A DNA stretch of 62,473 nucleotides from Paramesorhizobium endophyticum (GTDB lineage Bacteria > Pseudomonadota > Alphaproteobacteria > Rhizobiales > Rhizobiaceae): contig NZ_BMHH01000023.1 in NCBI RefSeq assembly GCF_014640615.1, positions 1 to 62,473 of the forward strand. The letters are read 5' to 3'. Under the pieces are notes generated by a model. That model was not told the DNA's origin, made no database searches, and was given only the letters and a program-made list of their open reading frames with translations. Position 1 is the stretch's first letter; each line of letters opens with the position of its first letter. Position numbers and translations under genes: made by a program. This document shows positions 8,145-17,813 of this stretch, piece by piece.

Positions 8145-11100
8145 TTAACTCGCCTCCAGCAGCCGTTCCGCCATTTGCAGGTCGACCGACACCAACTGCG
8201 AGACGCCTTGCTCGGCCATGGTGACGCCGAACAGGCGGTTCATGCGGGCCATGGTGATTGGGTTATGGGTGATGACGACGAAGCGGGTTTCGGTCGAGGC
8301 GGCCATCTCGTCCATCAGATTGCAGAAGCGCTCGACATTGTGGTCGTCGAGCGGGGCGTCCACCTCATCGAGCACGCAGATCGGCGCGGGGTTGGTGAGG
8401 AACACCGCGAAGATCAGCGCCATCGCCGTCAGCGCCTGCTCGCCGCCTGACAGCAGTGTCATGGTCTGCGGCTTCTTGCCGGGCGGGCGGGCGAGGATTT
8501 CGAGGCCGGCATCGAGCGGATCGTCGGATTCGATCAGCTGCAATTCCGCCGTGCCGCCGCCGAAAAGATGGGTGAACAAGCGCTGGAACTGCGCGTTGAC
8601 CACGTCGAAGGCGGCAAGCAGGCGTTCGCGGCCCTCGCGGTTCAGGTTCTGGATCGCCTGGCGCAGCTTCTTGATCGCCTCGATCACGTCCTCGCGCTCG
8701 CCGACGATAGCCTCCAGCCGCTCGGCGAGTTCCTGCTGCTCCTCCTCAGCGCGCAAATTGACCGCGCCAAGCCGCTCGCGCTCGAGCTTGAGCCGTTCAA
8801 GCCGCCGGTCCACATCCTCGACATCGGGCAGCGGGTCGCCGGGTTTCAGGCCGGTCTGGCGGAAGGCCTCATGGGGAGCGCAGTTGAGCGCTTCTGCGAT
8901 GCGGCGCTCGGCATCCTTACGGCGCTCCTCGGCGGCGGTGACCCGCTCCTCGGCGCGGGCGCGGGCCTCGCGCGAGATGGCGAGGTTCTGGATCGCCTCG
9001 GTGGCGAGCCGGTCGAGTTCCGCCTGCTTGGTTTCGGCCAGCGCCAGCCGGTCGGCGGCCTCGCGGCGGCGCGCTTCCGCCTCGGTCAGTTCGGTCATGA
9101 GTGCGCGGCGGCGCTCCTCGATCTCGTCGGGCGCGTCGGCCAGTTCTTCCGCTTCGGCGGCGGTCTCGGCGCGGCGCTCCGAGAGCGACTCGATCTGCCT
9201 GTCGGCATTGGCGGCGCGGGCAATCCAGCTCCTGCGCTCGCGGTCGATGGCCTCTAACCGCTTCATGCGCGTCTCCGCCTCGCGGCGCAACCCTTCATAG
9301 GCCGCCCGCGCCTCGGCCAGCGCGGCGCGACCGGCCATGACCTCGCCGGTCTGCGCATCGAGCCGCGCGGTCAATTCGGCGATGTCGGGCATGGCGGCGA
9401 GGCGGTCCTCGGCTTCCACCAGCTGGGCCTGCGCTTCCTCCAGCGAATCGACGATGCGGTTCCTCGCCTCATCCAGCGCGGCGCGGCGGCTCGACAGCTG
9501 ACCGGCGGCGCGTTCGGCGGCGGCCAAGGCCTCGCGCGCGTCGTCCAGCGCGCGTTGCGCGGCGCGCCAATGATCTCGCGCCATGCGCTCGCGGTCCACC
9601 GCCTCGCGCACTGCCGCCTCGCCGCGTGCAACTTTCGCCTCGATCTCGTGCAGGCGCTGCCGTGCCTCGACCGCTTCCAGTTCCAGCTCGGCCAGCCTAT
9701 TTTTCTGGGCAAGGCGCTGCGCGGCAGGGGTCGGCGCGTCGGCGCTGGCGGTATAGCCGTCCCAGCGCCAGAGGGCCCCTGCACGGCTCACTAAGCGTTG
9801 GCCGGGTTTCAGAAGCTTCTGCAAGCGGGGGCCGTCGGTCTCGTCCACCACGCCGATCTGCTTGAGCCTGCGGGAGAGCTCACGCGGGGCGCTCACATGG
9901 AAAACGAGCGCGTCCACTCCCTCCGGCAAGAATGGGTCATTCTCATCAACGCCAGCTCCGGCCCAGAAGACCGGGGCGTTCGTATCGGCAGGGGCGTCGA
10001 GGTCTTCGCCCAAGGCCGCGCCCAGCGCCGTCTCGAAGCCTTTGTCCACCCGGACGGACTCGACGATGGCGGCATACTCGCCGGATGCGTCGGCATTGAT
10101 GATCCGGGCGAGCGTCTTCGCCTCAGTCTCGATGCGGCTGACCTCGCCGCGCGCGTCATTCAGCGGCTGGCGCAGGGCGGCTTCGCTGGCACGCGCCTGC
10201 TCGACCTGCTCCTCGGCCATAATCGCGGCTTCCTCGGCAGCGACGACAGCCTCCTCCGCCGCCTCGACGGCGAGGTGCTTTTCCGCGGGGTCCGGCAGGC
10301 CGGAAATCTGCGCCGCGAGGGTGGCGATTTCGCGTTCCACATCCTGCATCTGGTTTCGCAGCCGGTCGCGGCGGTCAGCCGCCTCGCGCAAGGAGCGCTC
10401 GCCCTGCGCCCGGCCGGCGGCGGCCTCGGCGCGCTCCGCCGTCACACGGGCCAGCGCCGCTTCGCTCTCCTTCAGCCTGCTATCTGCCTCCTCGAAGGCG
10501 GCGCGGGTTTCGATCTCGCGGTCGCCGGCGGTGTCGTTGTCGTCATGGAGCGCGCGCTCCTCCTCTTCGAGGCGCGCCAGAATATCGGCGTTCTCGCGCA
10601 CCATCTGCTCTTCGCGGACGATATCGCTCGCCAGCTGCTCCAGCCGCTTCATCAGTTCCGAGCGCCGGGCGCGGATGCGCTCGGCCTCCTCATCAAGCTG
10701 GCTACGGGCGATGGTGAGGCGCTGCAATGCGGCGGCGGCTTTGGCTTCCGCCTCGCGCAAATCCGGCAAGCGGTGGGCGGAGACCGCCTGCTCCTTCGCC
10801 GCGGCCATCTGCGCCTGCGCGCGCTCGGCGACAAGCACGGTGGCAGCCGACAGTGCGCTTTGCGCCTCCCCTTCCTGCGTTTTCGCCAACGTCCATTTCA
10901 GGTGCAGCAGGATGGCTTCGGCGCTGCGGATATCGGCGGAGAGCGTTTTGAAGCGGTTGGCCTGCCGCGCCTGGCGCTTGAGACTCTCCAACTGGGTTCC
11001 CAGTTCGCCGACCACATCCTCCAGCCGCTCCAGATTGCCCTCGGCGGCGCGCAGGCGAAGCTCGGCCTCGTGGCGGCGGGTGTGGAGACCGGAAATGCCT

Positions 11101-11603
11101 GCCGCCTCTTCCAGAAGCGCGCGGCGCGCCTGTGGCTTGGCCTGAATGAGCTCGCCGATACGCCCCTGCCCCACCATGGAAGGCGACCGCGCGCCGGTGG
11201 ACTGGTCGGCAAAGAGAAGCTGCACGTCCTTTGCGCGCGCCTCCTTGCCATTGATGCGATAGACAGAGCCGGCCTCGCGCTCGATGCGGCGGGAGACCTG
11301 CAATTCGTCGGCATCGTTATAGGGCGCGGGGGCGGTGCGGTCATGGTTCTGGAGGAACAACGTGACCTCGGCGGTGTTGCGCGCGGGCCGGTTGCCGGAG
11401 CCGGAGAAGATGACGTCGTCCATGCCGGACGCGCGCATGTTCTTATAGGAGTTCTCGCCCATCACCCAGCGCAGCGCTTCCACCAGATTGGACTTGCCGC
11501 AGCCATTTGGGCCGACAATGCCGGTCAGCCCGCTCTCGATGACGAACTCCATCGGCTCGACGAAGGATTTGAAGCCGACGAGGCGGAGTTTGGAGAAGCG
11601 CAT
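8145..11603 (-). CDS. smc: Chromosome segregation protein SMC
   Basis: The protein has 1152 residues. The start MRFSKLRLVGFKSF is supported by AGAGGAG upstream; a longer open frame is repeat-encoded. The Walker A loop IVGPNGCGKSN is near residue 33. Two long coiled coils rich in Ala/Glu/Arg (about 165-500 and 660-1000) flank the hinge, which contains DASGEYAAIVESVRVDKGFE. The C-terminal ABC signature LLSGGEQALTAMAL and Walker B APICVLDEVDAPLDD are present. SMC homodimers organise and condense the chromosome. It is the downstream member of dciA-dsbA-smc, all leftward, with family A repeat between dsbA and smc. Confidence 0.97.
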   Translation of the reverse strand: MRFSKLRLVGFKSFVEPMEFVIESGLTGIVGPNGCGKSNLVEALRWVMGENSYKNMRASGMDDVIFSGSGNRPARNTAEVTLFLQNHDRTAPAPYNDADELQVSRRIEREAGSVYRINGKEARAKDVQLLFADQSTGARSPSMVGQGRIGELIQAKPQARRALLEEAAGISGLHTRRHEAELRLRAAEGNLERLEDVVGELGTQLESLKRQARQANRFKTLSADIRSAEAILLHLKWTLAKTQEGEAQSALSAATVLVAERAQAQMAAAKEQAVSAHRLPDLREAEAKAAAALQRLTIARSQLDEEAERIRARRSELMKRLEQLASDIVREEQMVRENADILARLEEEERALHDDNDTAGDREIETRAAFEEADSRLKESEAALARVTAERAEAAAGRAQGERSLREAADRRDRLRNQMQDVEREIATLAAQISGLPDPAEKHLAVEAAEEAVVAAEEAAIMAEEQVEQARASEAALRQPLNDARGEVSRIETEAKTLARIINADASGEYAAIVESVRVDKGFETALGAALGEDLDAPADTNAPVFWAGAGVDENDPFLPEGVDALVFHVSAPRELSRRLKQIGVVDETDGPRLQKLLKPGQRLVSRAGALWRWDGYTASADAPTPAAQRLAQKNRLAELELEAVEARQRLHEIEAKVARGEAAVREAVDRERMARDHWRAAQRALDDAREALAAAERAAGQLSSRRAALDEARNRIVDSLEEAQAQLVEAEDRLAAMPDIAELTARLDAQTGEVMAGRAALAEARAAYEGLRREAETRMKRLEAIDRERRSWIARAANADRQIESLSERRAETAAEAEELADAPDEIEERRRALMTELTEAEARRREAADRLALAETKQAELDRLATEAIQNLAISREARARAEERVTAAEERRKDAERRIAEALNCAPHEAFRQTGLKPGDPLPDVEDVDRRLERLKLERERLGAVNLRAEEEQQELAERLEAIVGEREDVIEAIKKLRQAIQNLNREGRERLLAAFDVVNAQFQRLFTHLFGGGTAELQLIESDDPLDAGLEILARPPGKKPQTMTLLSGGEQALTAMALIFAVFLTNPAPICVLDEVDAPLDDHNVERFCNLMDEMAASTETRFVVITHNPITMARMNRLFGVTMAEQGVSQLVSVDLQMAERLLEAS

Positions 11604-11638
11604 TAGTGAGCTCCTCTGCGGAGAGGTTGGCGCGCGAA

Positions 11639-11797
11639 CACCCCCCTCTGCCCTGCCGGGCATCTCCCCCACACGGGGGGAGATTGGCCTTCATCGGGGA
11701 TGGCTCTTATTCTGCTGCGTTGGGGATTGGCAAAAACGCAATACACAGCCGATCTCCCCCCTTGTGGGGGAGATGGCCGGCAGGCCAGAGGGGAGTG
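11639..11797. repeat. Long mosaic palindrome, family A copy 2
   Basis: CCCCCCTCTGCCCTGCCGGG is on the left and GAGATGGCCGGCAGGCCAGA on the right, with a roughly 60-base unpaired centre. It lies between the dsbA-like stop and the smc ribosome binding site, inside the presumed operon. Confidence 0.85.
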
Positions 11798-11831
11798 GGT
11801 GACAAGTAAGCTCCGCCCGCCCCTCCCCCTA

Positions 11832-12539
11832 TCAGAGAAGGCCGTCGATGATCGCCGACATCTGCTGAACCGACAGCGCTCCAACGTATTTCTTCCCGTT
11901 AATGAAAAAGGTCGGGGTCGCGGTGATGCCGAAGTCTTTTTCGCCGCGCTCCCGCGTTGCGTTCAGATCATCGAGAAGTTGCTGGTTCGTCAAGCAAGCC
12001 TTGAAGGACTCTTGTGTAAAACCGGCGAGCTTGGCGATCTGCAGCAGCGGCGCCTCGGCGTCCTGCGCGGCGGCCCATTGCATCTGCTGCTTGAACAGCA
12101 CCTCGACCATCGGGAAATAACGGCCGTCGGGCGCGCAGCGCGCCAGCATGAAGGCGGCGGAGGCGCGCGGGTCGAACGGGAACTCGCGGAAGATCAGCCG
12201 CACCTTGCCGGTGTCGATATATTTCTTCTGGATCTCCGGCAGCGTGTTGACCGAGAATTCGGCGCAGTGCGGGCAGGTCATCGAGGCATATTCCACGATG
12301 GTGACAGGCGCGTCGGCCTTGCCCAGCACCTCATCCTTGAGCTTGCCCGGCTCGTAAAGCTTCGCGGTGTCCACCGTGCCCTGGGGCTCCGGCGCGTCAG
12401 CGGTCGTGGCGCCCGTGGTCTCCTTCGACGGCGTCGAGGAAGCGGCGTCCGAGGAGTCGCTGCAGGCAGCGAGCGTCAGGCCGGCGGCGGAAATGGCCGC
12501 AAGGGAAAGAATGTCTCTACGGTTCAACTTGGCAGCCAT
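11832..12539 (-). CDS. DsbA-family thioredoxin-fold lipoprotein
   Basis: The protein has 235 residues. The N-terminus (NRRDILSLAAISAAGLTLAAC) is a lipoprotein signal with a lipobox ending at Cys26 and a Tat-like RR. A Ser/Thr/Ala-rich linker follows. The thioredoxin domain starts near 65 and has the CPHC active site (89-92) of DsbA-like oxidants, then FREFPFDPRASAAFMLARCA and TPTFFINGKKYVG with the cis-proline. It probably catalyses thiol-disulfide exchange at the periplasmic face. It lies between dciA and smc. The start chosen is MAAKLNRRD, because the longer frame overlaps the dciA coding end. Confidence 0.9.
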   Translation of the reverse strand: MAAKLNRRDILSLAAISAAGLTLAACSDSSDAASSTPSKETTGATTADAPEPQGTVDTAKLYEPGKLKDEVLGKADAPVTIVEYASMTCPHCAEFSVNTLPEIQKKYIDTGKVRLIFREFPFDPRASAAFMLARCAPDGRYFPMVEVLFKQQMQWAAAQDAEAPLLQIAKLAGFTQESFKACLTNQQLLDDLNATRERGEKDFGITATPTFFINGKKYVGALSVQQMSAIIDGLL

Positions 12540-12618
12540 CCGAATCACCCATATGGTTCGTCCAATTTGGCTCTTTTCTATGCGAGCGCGGACGCGAAGT
12601 CTTTGGATTTTCGTCAGA

Positions 12619-13122
12619 TTACCGTTTTTTAATCTTCTCGGCAACCACGCTACGGCCAAGCCGGGCAAGCGCAGCGCGCAGGCCATCGTCCTCGATATCC
12701 TTCGTCACCGCCTCGATGCGCTTTTCGGCGGCGGCGTCGATGACCGGCGGCCTGGGACGAACCGGCCTGCCCGAGGTCACGGGCTTCTGCTCGATCTTGA
12801 TGCGCCCGATGGCGGCAAAGCCGAGGAAGGCATTGACGCGGCTCATGATTTCGCCCGTCTCGTGCTGGATGCGGATGGCGGCGAAGCCCTCGCAGGCGAT
12901 CACCAGCGTGGCAGGCTGAAACGGGTCGTCCTCATGGGCGCGGCGCGGCCAGAGGATCTTCAGCGGGCGCGACTGGGAGCCGAGCGCCGAACCGATGATA
13001 TCCTCCCAGGACTGCACCAGCGCCAGATTGATGCCCGCACGCTTCTGCAGCACCGGGTCGATGACGCCCGAAGCCATGTCCGCCAGCGGCCTGAAACCGG
13101 TATAGCCCGGACCCTTGCTCAT
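12619..13122 (-). CDS. DUF721 / DciA family protein
   Basis: The protein has 167 residues with GGAGAGAA before the ATG. The N-terminal half has the DUF721 pattern: LVQSWEDIIGSALGSQSRPL followed by ATLVIACEGFAAIRIQHETG. DUF721 proteins of the DciA group load or assist the replicative helicase DnaB in bacteria lacking DnaC. The basic, proline-rich tail (VTSGRPVRPRPPV, ending EKIKKR) is typical of an extended alphaproteobacterial form. It heads the leftward dciA-dsbA-smc cluster; a REP-like palindrome sits 19 bases upstream of its start. Confidence 0.85.
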   Translation of the reverse strand: MSKGPGYTGFRPLADMASGVIDPVLQKRAGINLALVQSWEDIIGSALGSQSRPLKILWPRRAHEDDPFQPATLVIACEGFAAIRIQHETGEIMSRVNAFLGFAAIGRIKIEQKPVTSGRPVRPRPPVIDAAAEKRIEAVTKDIEDDGLRAALARLGRSVVAEKIKKR

Positions 13123-13140
13123 TTCTCTCCAATTTCAGCC

Positions 13141-13183
13141 GCATGATCTTGTCCAAAAAGTCTGCAACTTTTTGGGATCATGC
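13141..13183. repeat. REP-like 43-mer palindrome (family E)
   Basis: GCATGATCTTGTCCAAAAAG pairs with its reverse complement around CTGCA. It is located between the epimerase 3' end and the dciA start. Closely related copies are at 25385 and 33987, with degenerate ones at 18396 and 23888. Confidence 0.9.
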
Positions 13184-14149
13184 TTTATAAGCGCGAAACC
13201 ATTCGACGAATAGAGGAATGCCCTTCGAAAGCGGCGTTACCGGGGCGAAGCCCAAATCCCTGGCGGCGAGTTCAATGTCGGCATAGGTGCGCGGCACATC
13301 GGCAGGCGGCATCGGCTCGAGCTTCTTGATCGCCTCGCGGCCGGTCGCCTTTTCGATCTCGACGATGAAATCCCCAAGGGCGACGGGGTTGCTGTTGCCG
13401 AGATTATAGACCGGAGCGGTGTCGTCGGGGCGTTCCAGAATGCGCCTTGCCGCGCCAAGCACACCAGCGACGATATCATCGATATACGTGAAATCACGCA
13501 TCATCTCGCCATTGTTGAAGACGCGGATCGGCTCACCTTTCAGGATGGCGCTTGTAAAGAGCCAGGGCGCCATGTCGGGGCGGCCATAGGGGCCGTAGAC
13601 GGTGAAGAAACGGAGGCCCGCGGAGGGGAGCTTGTGCACATGCGCGTAGGAATGGGCGAGCAACTCCCCTGCCCGCTTGGTGGCGGCGTAGACGGAGACG
13701 GGCCGATCCACCGTATCAGCCTCGCTGAACGGTATCTTGTCATTCGCGCCATAGACCGAGGACGAGCTGGCATAGACGACGGGCGGGCGCTTGGGCATGG
13801 TGAGCGCCTGCTCGAATATCGTCACCTGCCCCTGCACATTGGCCGAGACATAGGCGGAGGGGTTCTCGATGGAATAGCGCACACCGGCCTGCGCGGCGAG
13901 GTGGATGATGATGTCGGCGTCCATGTCCGGCCCGATGGCGGCCTTCAGCGCTGCCGGGTCGGCGATATCGGCCTGGGCGAAGCGGAAGCCATCCAGCCCG
14001 TGCAAAGCGACAAGGCGCGTCTCCTTCAGCGCCACCGGGTAATAGGCGTTGAGATTATCGATTCCCACGATTTGCCAGCCTTGGCTGAGCAAGGCCCTGG
14101 CCGTGTGGAAGCCGATGAACCCGGCCACGCCTGTTACAATCGCTTTCAT
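13178..14149 (-). CDS. NAD-dependent epimerase, UDP-glucuronate 4-epimerase type
   Basis: This is an extended short-chain dehydrogenase of 323 residues. The NAD-binding GVAGFIGFH motif is at the start, IIHLAAQAGVRYSIENP near 75, a catalytic YAATK (from VSVYAATKRAGELLAHSYAH), and FFTVYGPYGRPDMA, which is typical of UDP-glucuronate or UDP-glucose 4-epimerases. It would supply a sugar nucleotide for surface polysaccharide. Its ATG lies one base after the O-antigen ligase-like stop, so the two are translationally linked. The exact substrate is inferred from the RPDMAPW stretch and from length. Confidence 0.88.
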   Translation of the reverse strand: MKAIVTGVAGFIGFHTARALLSQGWQIVGIDNLNAYYPVALKETRLVALHGLDGFRFAQADIADPAALKAAIGPDMDADIIIHLAAQAGVRYSIENPSAYVSANVQGQVTIFEQALTMPKRPPVVYASSSSVYGANDKIPFSEADTVDRPVSVYAATKRAGELLAHSYAHVHKLPSAGLRFFTVYGPYGRPDMAPWLFTSAILKGEPIRVFNNGEMMRDFTYIDDIVAGVLGAARRILERPDDTAPVYNLGNSNPVALGDFIVEIEKATGREAIKKLEPMPPADVPRTYADIELAARDLGFAPVTPLSKGIPLFVEWFRAYKA

Positions 14150-14150
14150 G

Positions 14151-15482
14151 TCAATTCGTTCCCACCGCCATGCTGCGCCGCTCCGCCATGATACGACGGG
14201 AGGTGGCAGCATTGAGCGCACCCAAGAAAAAGAAGATCGCCGAGATCGTCGCTTCATGCAGCAGCGGGTTATGCAGCATTCCATAGGTCGCGCAGATCAC
14301 GATGAAATAGACCATGCACCGCGTCATGCCAGGACCTTGGGAATGCCGGAAAAGGTGCGACAGGCCGAACCATGCGCAGGCCGAGAGAAGGATGAGGCCG
14401 ATCACGCCGTCATTGAGCAATTCATCGAGAACGGTGTTGTGCACATGTCGGAACCCTTCAAGCATTGGGGCATCCGCGCCGGCCTTGGCGCGAACCTCAG
14501 CCATTTTCGCGGTAGGCCCAACGCCGATCAACGGGTGCTCCCTTATGACCTGTATCGCGCTATCCCACAGGCTGAAGCGGATTCCGGAGGACAACTTGTC
14601 CTGCCAATTGCTCATTTTGCCTGTGTTATAATATTGCACAATTCCGGCAAAGCGATCGTCAACGATACGGTCCACAGGGCCGAATGAGGCAAGGCAGACC
14701 CCGGCCAGGCAAAGGACAACATAGGATGCCGTTCGGAATCTCGGGGCGAAATGGCGCAAGCATATCCATGTCTCGACAAGCACGAAGACCGGCAGGACGG
14801 CGAGGACGGCGCGCGTCTGCGAGGTCAGCACGGCAGCTGTTCCCAGTATGAGCCAGAGCGAGCCATTGGGCAGGAAACGCGGCGCTCCCTTTACCGGAAT
14901 GGCGGCCCCGATTGCAGCGACACCCACGATGAAAGCGAAAACGGCCGCATTGCCGCCGACACCGATACGGCCGCCGTGAAGGGCAGCCAGCATGATGGAG
15001 GCAAGAAAAGCCATGACCACGCCTATTCGGGATCCGAGCACGAAAACCTTGAGGGGATCGCGCATGAGGACCATGCCCGGGCCGGCAAACGAAAGCACGA
15101 CGAAAAGCAGCGTATAGCCGACCTGCCTGTTATCAATAATCGGCTCGCCCCTCGCGAGGACAAGCCCGAGCGACCACACACCGTAAAGCACCGCACAAAT
15201 ATAGAAATTACGCGCAAAAAGGCGCGCCGTACTGTGCCGCCCACAAGCCAGATAGATTCCGATGCAGGAAAAGACGAACAGGATGACGGGCCCTAGACCG
15301 ACGCGCATCGGCATGGCCGCCGCACCGACGCCCAATATCCATGAATCGAGCCGCCGCCGCCGCAAAAAGGATTTTTGCAACAGGCTCATCCCATCCCATC
15401 CGTCAGGCGTTTTAGGGTAGCGTAAAGCATAGGGTGTTGACAGTCGCTTACCTTGAACATCAATGTCCCGATTCGCTTCCAT
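14151..15482 (-). CDS. O-antigen ligase / polymerase family membrane protein (WaaL/Wzy-like)
   Basis: The protein has 443 residues from MEANRDIDVQ; an upstream ATG at 15557 would add 25. About ten to twelve hydrophobic helices span residues 45-430. The large periplasmic loop region contains REHPLIGVGPTAKMAEVRAK and HVHNTVLDELLNDGVIGLI, the hallmark of the Wzy_C/O-antigen ligase family (a conserved His in the periplasmic loop). It probably polymerises or ligates a surface polysaccharide. It is paired with the epimerase and divergent from mutY. The pair interrupts what looks like a housekeeping neighbourhood (dciA and mutY), so it may be an acquired module. Confidence 0.85.
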   Translation of the reverse strand: MEANRDIDVQGKRLSTPYALRYPKTPDGWDGMSLLQKSFLRRRRLDSWILGVGAAAMPMRVGLGPVILFVFSCIGIYLACGRHSTARLFARNFYICAVLYGVWSLGLVLARGEPIIDNRQVGYTLLFVVLSFAGPGMVLMRDPLKVFVLGSRIGVVMAFLASIMLAALHGGRIGVGGNAAVFAFIVGVAAIGAAIPVKGAPRFLPNGSLWLILGTAAVLTSQTRAVLAVLPVFVLVETWICLRHFAPRFRTASYVVLCLAGVCLASFGPVDRIVDDRFAGIVQYYNTGKMSNWQDKLSSGIRFSLWDSAIQVIREHPLIGVGPTAKMAEVRAKAGADAPMLEGFRHVHNTVLDELLNDGVIGLILLSACAWFGLSHLFRHSQGPGMTRCMVYFIVICATYGMLHNPLLHEATISAIFFFLGALNAATSRRIMAERRSMAVGTN

Positions 15483-15703
15483 GGTAGCAGTCTGACCCTC
15501 GCATAGGGAGCCGCTCATGCGAGCGATCAAGATTGATAACGTGGACTGAAACGGCAATGTGGCGCCTTTACGCTGGTTCGTTGCTTATCAGCGGTGGAAC
15601 GCATAGCCGCGAAAGTCAACAGGGCGCAGAGAACAGGCGATTGGAATTGGTCGATTCTTGTGACATTGCCCATGGATGCCCATTCCATGCGTAAAGGATT
15701 TGG

Positions 15704-16777
15704 ATGAACCGCAGGGTCCGGTATCTTCTTCAATGGTATGACGATCACCATCGCCTGTTGCCATGGCGCGTGACGCCCAAGCAACGAATGAGTGGGGAGG
15801 CTGCCAACCCTTACCGCGTGTGGCTTTCGGAAATCATGCTGCAGCAGACCACGGTGGAGGCGGTGAAGCCGTATTTCCAGGCTTTCGTCGCCCGCTGGCC
15901 GACGGTTGACGCGCTGGCTGCGGCAAGCGACGACGATGTGATGCGGGCATGGGCCGGGCTCGGCTATTATTCGCGCGCACGCAATCTGAAGAAATGCGCC
16001 GAAATCATCGCGGGAAAGATGGGCGGCGCGTTTCCCTCGACCGTCGAGGGGCTTAAGGCGCTGCCCGGCATCGGCGACTATACGGCGGCAGCCATCGCGG
16101 CGATCGCCTTCGGCAAGCCGGCGGCGGTGGTGGACGGCAATGTCGAGCGCGTCGTCACCCGGCTTTTCGCCATATCGACGCCGTTGCCCGGCGCGAAGCC
16201 CGAGATCCGTGCGTCGGTGCAGGCGATGACGCCGGAGAGCCGTCCCGGCGATTTCGCGCAAGGGATGATGGATCTGGGCGCCATGGTCTGCACTCCCCGG
16301 CGTCCCACCTGCGCGCTCTGCCCCGTCAACGACGATTGCAGGGCGCTTCGCACCAGCGATCCGGAGCTGTTTCCGGTTAAGGCCGCCAAAAAGGAGAAGC
16401 CGGTGCGGACCGGCGCGGCGTTCGTCGCGATATCGACCGCCGGCTCTGTATATTTGCGCAAACGTCCCGCGAAAGGCCTTCTCGGGGGCATGGCGGAGAT
16501 ACCGTGCTCGGGCTGGACGGCGCGTGCGGATGGCGATAGTTCCTTGGACGCGGCCCCCTTCCCCGCGCGATGGACGGCATCCGGCAGCATCGTCCATGTC
16601 TTCACCCATTTCGAATTACGGCTTGCCGTCTACCGGGCGGACAATGTCCCCGAAGGCGCGCTCGATGACGGGTGGTGGTCACCTCCGCATGAATTGCCGC
16701 GCGAAGCCTTGCCGACAGTCATGAAAAAAGCGATAGCGGCAGCATTGCCGGATGCATTCGCCAGGAGGAAAGCATGA
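15704..16777 (+). CDS. mutY: A/G-specific adenine glycosylase
   Basis: MutY removes adenine mispaired with 8-oxoguanine, preventing G:C to T:A changes. The protein has 357 residues; the ATG follows AAGGATTTGG. Seen in the sequence: catalytic Glu43 in SEIMLQQTTVE, the helix-hairpin-helix LPGIGDYTAAA near 120, catalytic Asp144 in VVDGNVERV, and the [4Fe-4S] cysteines C196-x6-C203-x2-C206-x5-C212. The C-terminal NUDIX-like domain that reads 8-oxoG is about 225-345, with HVFTHFELRL. It overlaps the downstream HAD gene by four bases. Confidence 0.96.
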   Translation: MNRRVRYLLQWYDDHHRLLPWRVTPKQRMSGEAANPYRVWLSEIMLQQTTVEAVKPYFQAFVARWPTVDALAAASDDDVMRAWAGLGYYSRARNLKKCAEIIAGKMGGAFPSTVEGLKALPGIGDYTAAAIAAIAFGKPAAVVDGNVERVVTRLFAISTPLPGAKPEIRASVQAMTPESRPGDFAQGMMDLGAMVCTPRRPTCALCPVNDDCRALRTSDPELFPVKAAKKEKPVRTGAAFVAISTAGSVYLRKRPAKGLLGGMAEIPCSGWTARADGDSSLDAAPFPARWTASGSIVHVFTHFELRLAVYRADNVPEGALDDGWWSPPHELPREALPTVMKKAIAAALPDAFARRKA

Positions 16778-17388
16778 GCCAGCCCGTCAAACACATCGTC
16801 TTCGACATCGGCAAGGTGCTGATCCATTACGACCCGCATCTGGGCTTTGCCGACATCATCCCCGATGAAAACGAGCGGCGCTGGTTCCTGGAAAATATCT
16901 GCACGCATGACTGGAACCTGGAGCAGGATCGCGGACGCACCTGGGAAGAAGCGGAAGCCTTGCTGATCGAGGCGCACCCCGACCGTACCGACCACATCCG
17001 CGCCTTCCGACAGAACTGGCACAAGATGGTGCCTTACGCCTATGAGGACAGCGTCGCGATCCTGGAAAAGCTCGTCGCCGATGGCCGCGACGTGACGATG
17101 CTGACCAATTTCGCCTCAGATACCTTGCGCGAGGCGCAGGCGCGCTTTCCCTTCCTGACGATCAGCCGCGGCGTGACCGTTTCGGGCGATATCGGCCTCA
17201 TCAAGCCCGATGTGGCGATCTACGAGCACCATGCCAAGGCATTCGATCTCGAGCCGGCGGCGACGCTGTTCATCGACGACTCCCCCGCCAATGTCGAAGG
17301 CGCCCGAAAGGCCGGCTGGCAGGCGGTGCAGTTTACCGGGGCAGGGAAATTGCGAGCGGATCTCCGGGCATGCGGTATCGAAGTATAG
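16774..17388 (+). CDS. HAD-superfamily hydrolase (subfamily IA)
   Basis: The protein has 204 residues. The start overlaps the mutY stop (ATGA) and has a strong AGGAGGAAAGC, so it is co-translated with mutY. The first motif HIVFDIGKVLIHYD shows Asp followed by Ile-Gly, replacing the second Asp of DxD (DIG). That change is seen in some HAD-IA members but may weaken phosphatase activity. Motif II is LTNF; the Lys is in GLIKPDVAIYEHH; motif IV is TLFIDDSPANVEGARKAGW. It probably acts on a small phosphorylated metabolite. Confidence 0.88.
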   Translation: MSQPVKHIVFDIGKVLIHYDPHLGFADIIPDENERRWFLENICTHDWNLEQDRGRTWEEAEALLIEAHPDRTDHIRAFRQNWHKMVPYAYEDSVAILEKLVADGRDVTMLTNFASDTLREAQARFPFLTISRGVTVSGDIGLIKPDVAIYEHHAKAFDLEPAATLFIDDSPANVEGARKAGWQAVQFTGAGKLRADLRACGIEV

Positions 17389-17813
17389 ATGGTTCCATCC
17401 ATGCTTCGACGCTGTTAACTTTCCAGGAACCGCAATATCCGGCGCCACACTAAGTGTCATTGCGGTGCCAAGCCTATGGCCCCTCGGCTGTGAGATCAAT
17501 CATTGTACCAGAATAATGGTCGTTGCGATGTCTATCCCATGGTCGGCATTGTTGACTTCTCGGAAGACCGGGGAACACCGTTAAGTGCAATACGCCATCT
17601 GGTGTATGTCTTTGATGAGGATCAGCCTCACGCCGGTGCCAGGGGTGCACGAGACAGGGAGCGTAGCGCGCGCCACGTGGAACCCAGGAGCAATCACCAA
17701 AAGTTGAAGGCTTTTCGGTTGCGGGCTGGGCGGCGAAAACAAAGTCTCGTCACTATTTGGAGGCACATTCCCTATCAATCGGACGACCTCCAGTCAAAGT
17801 CCTGATCATTGAA

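Noticed and set aside
9798-11606. 602-codon rightward open frame opposite smc
   Set aside because: Antisense to the SMC coiled coil; composition mirrors smc and no family resemblance is seen.
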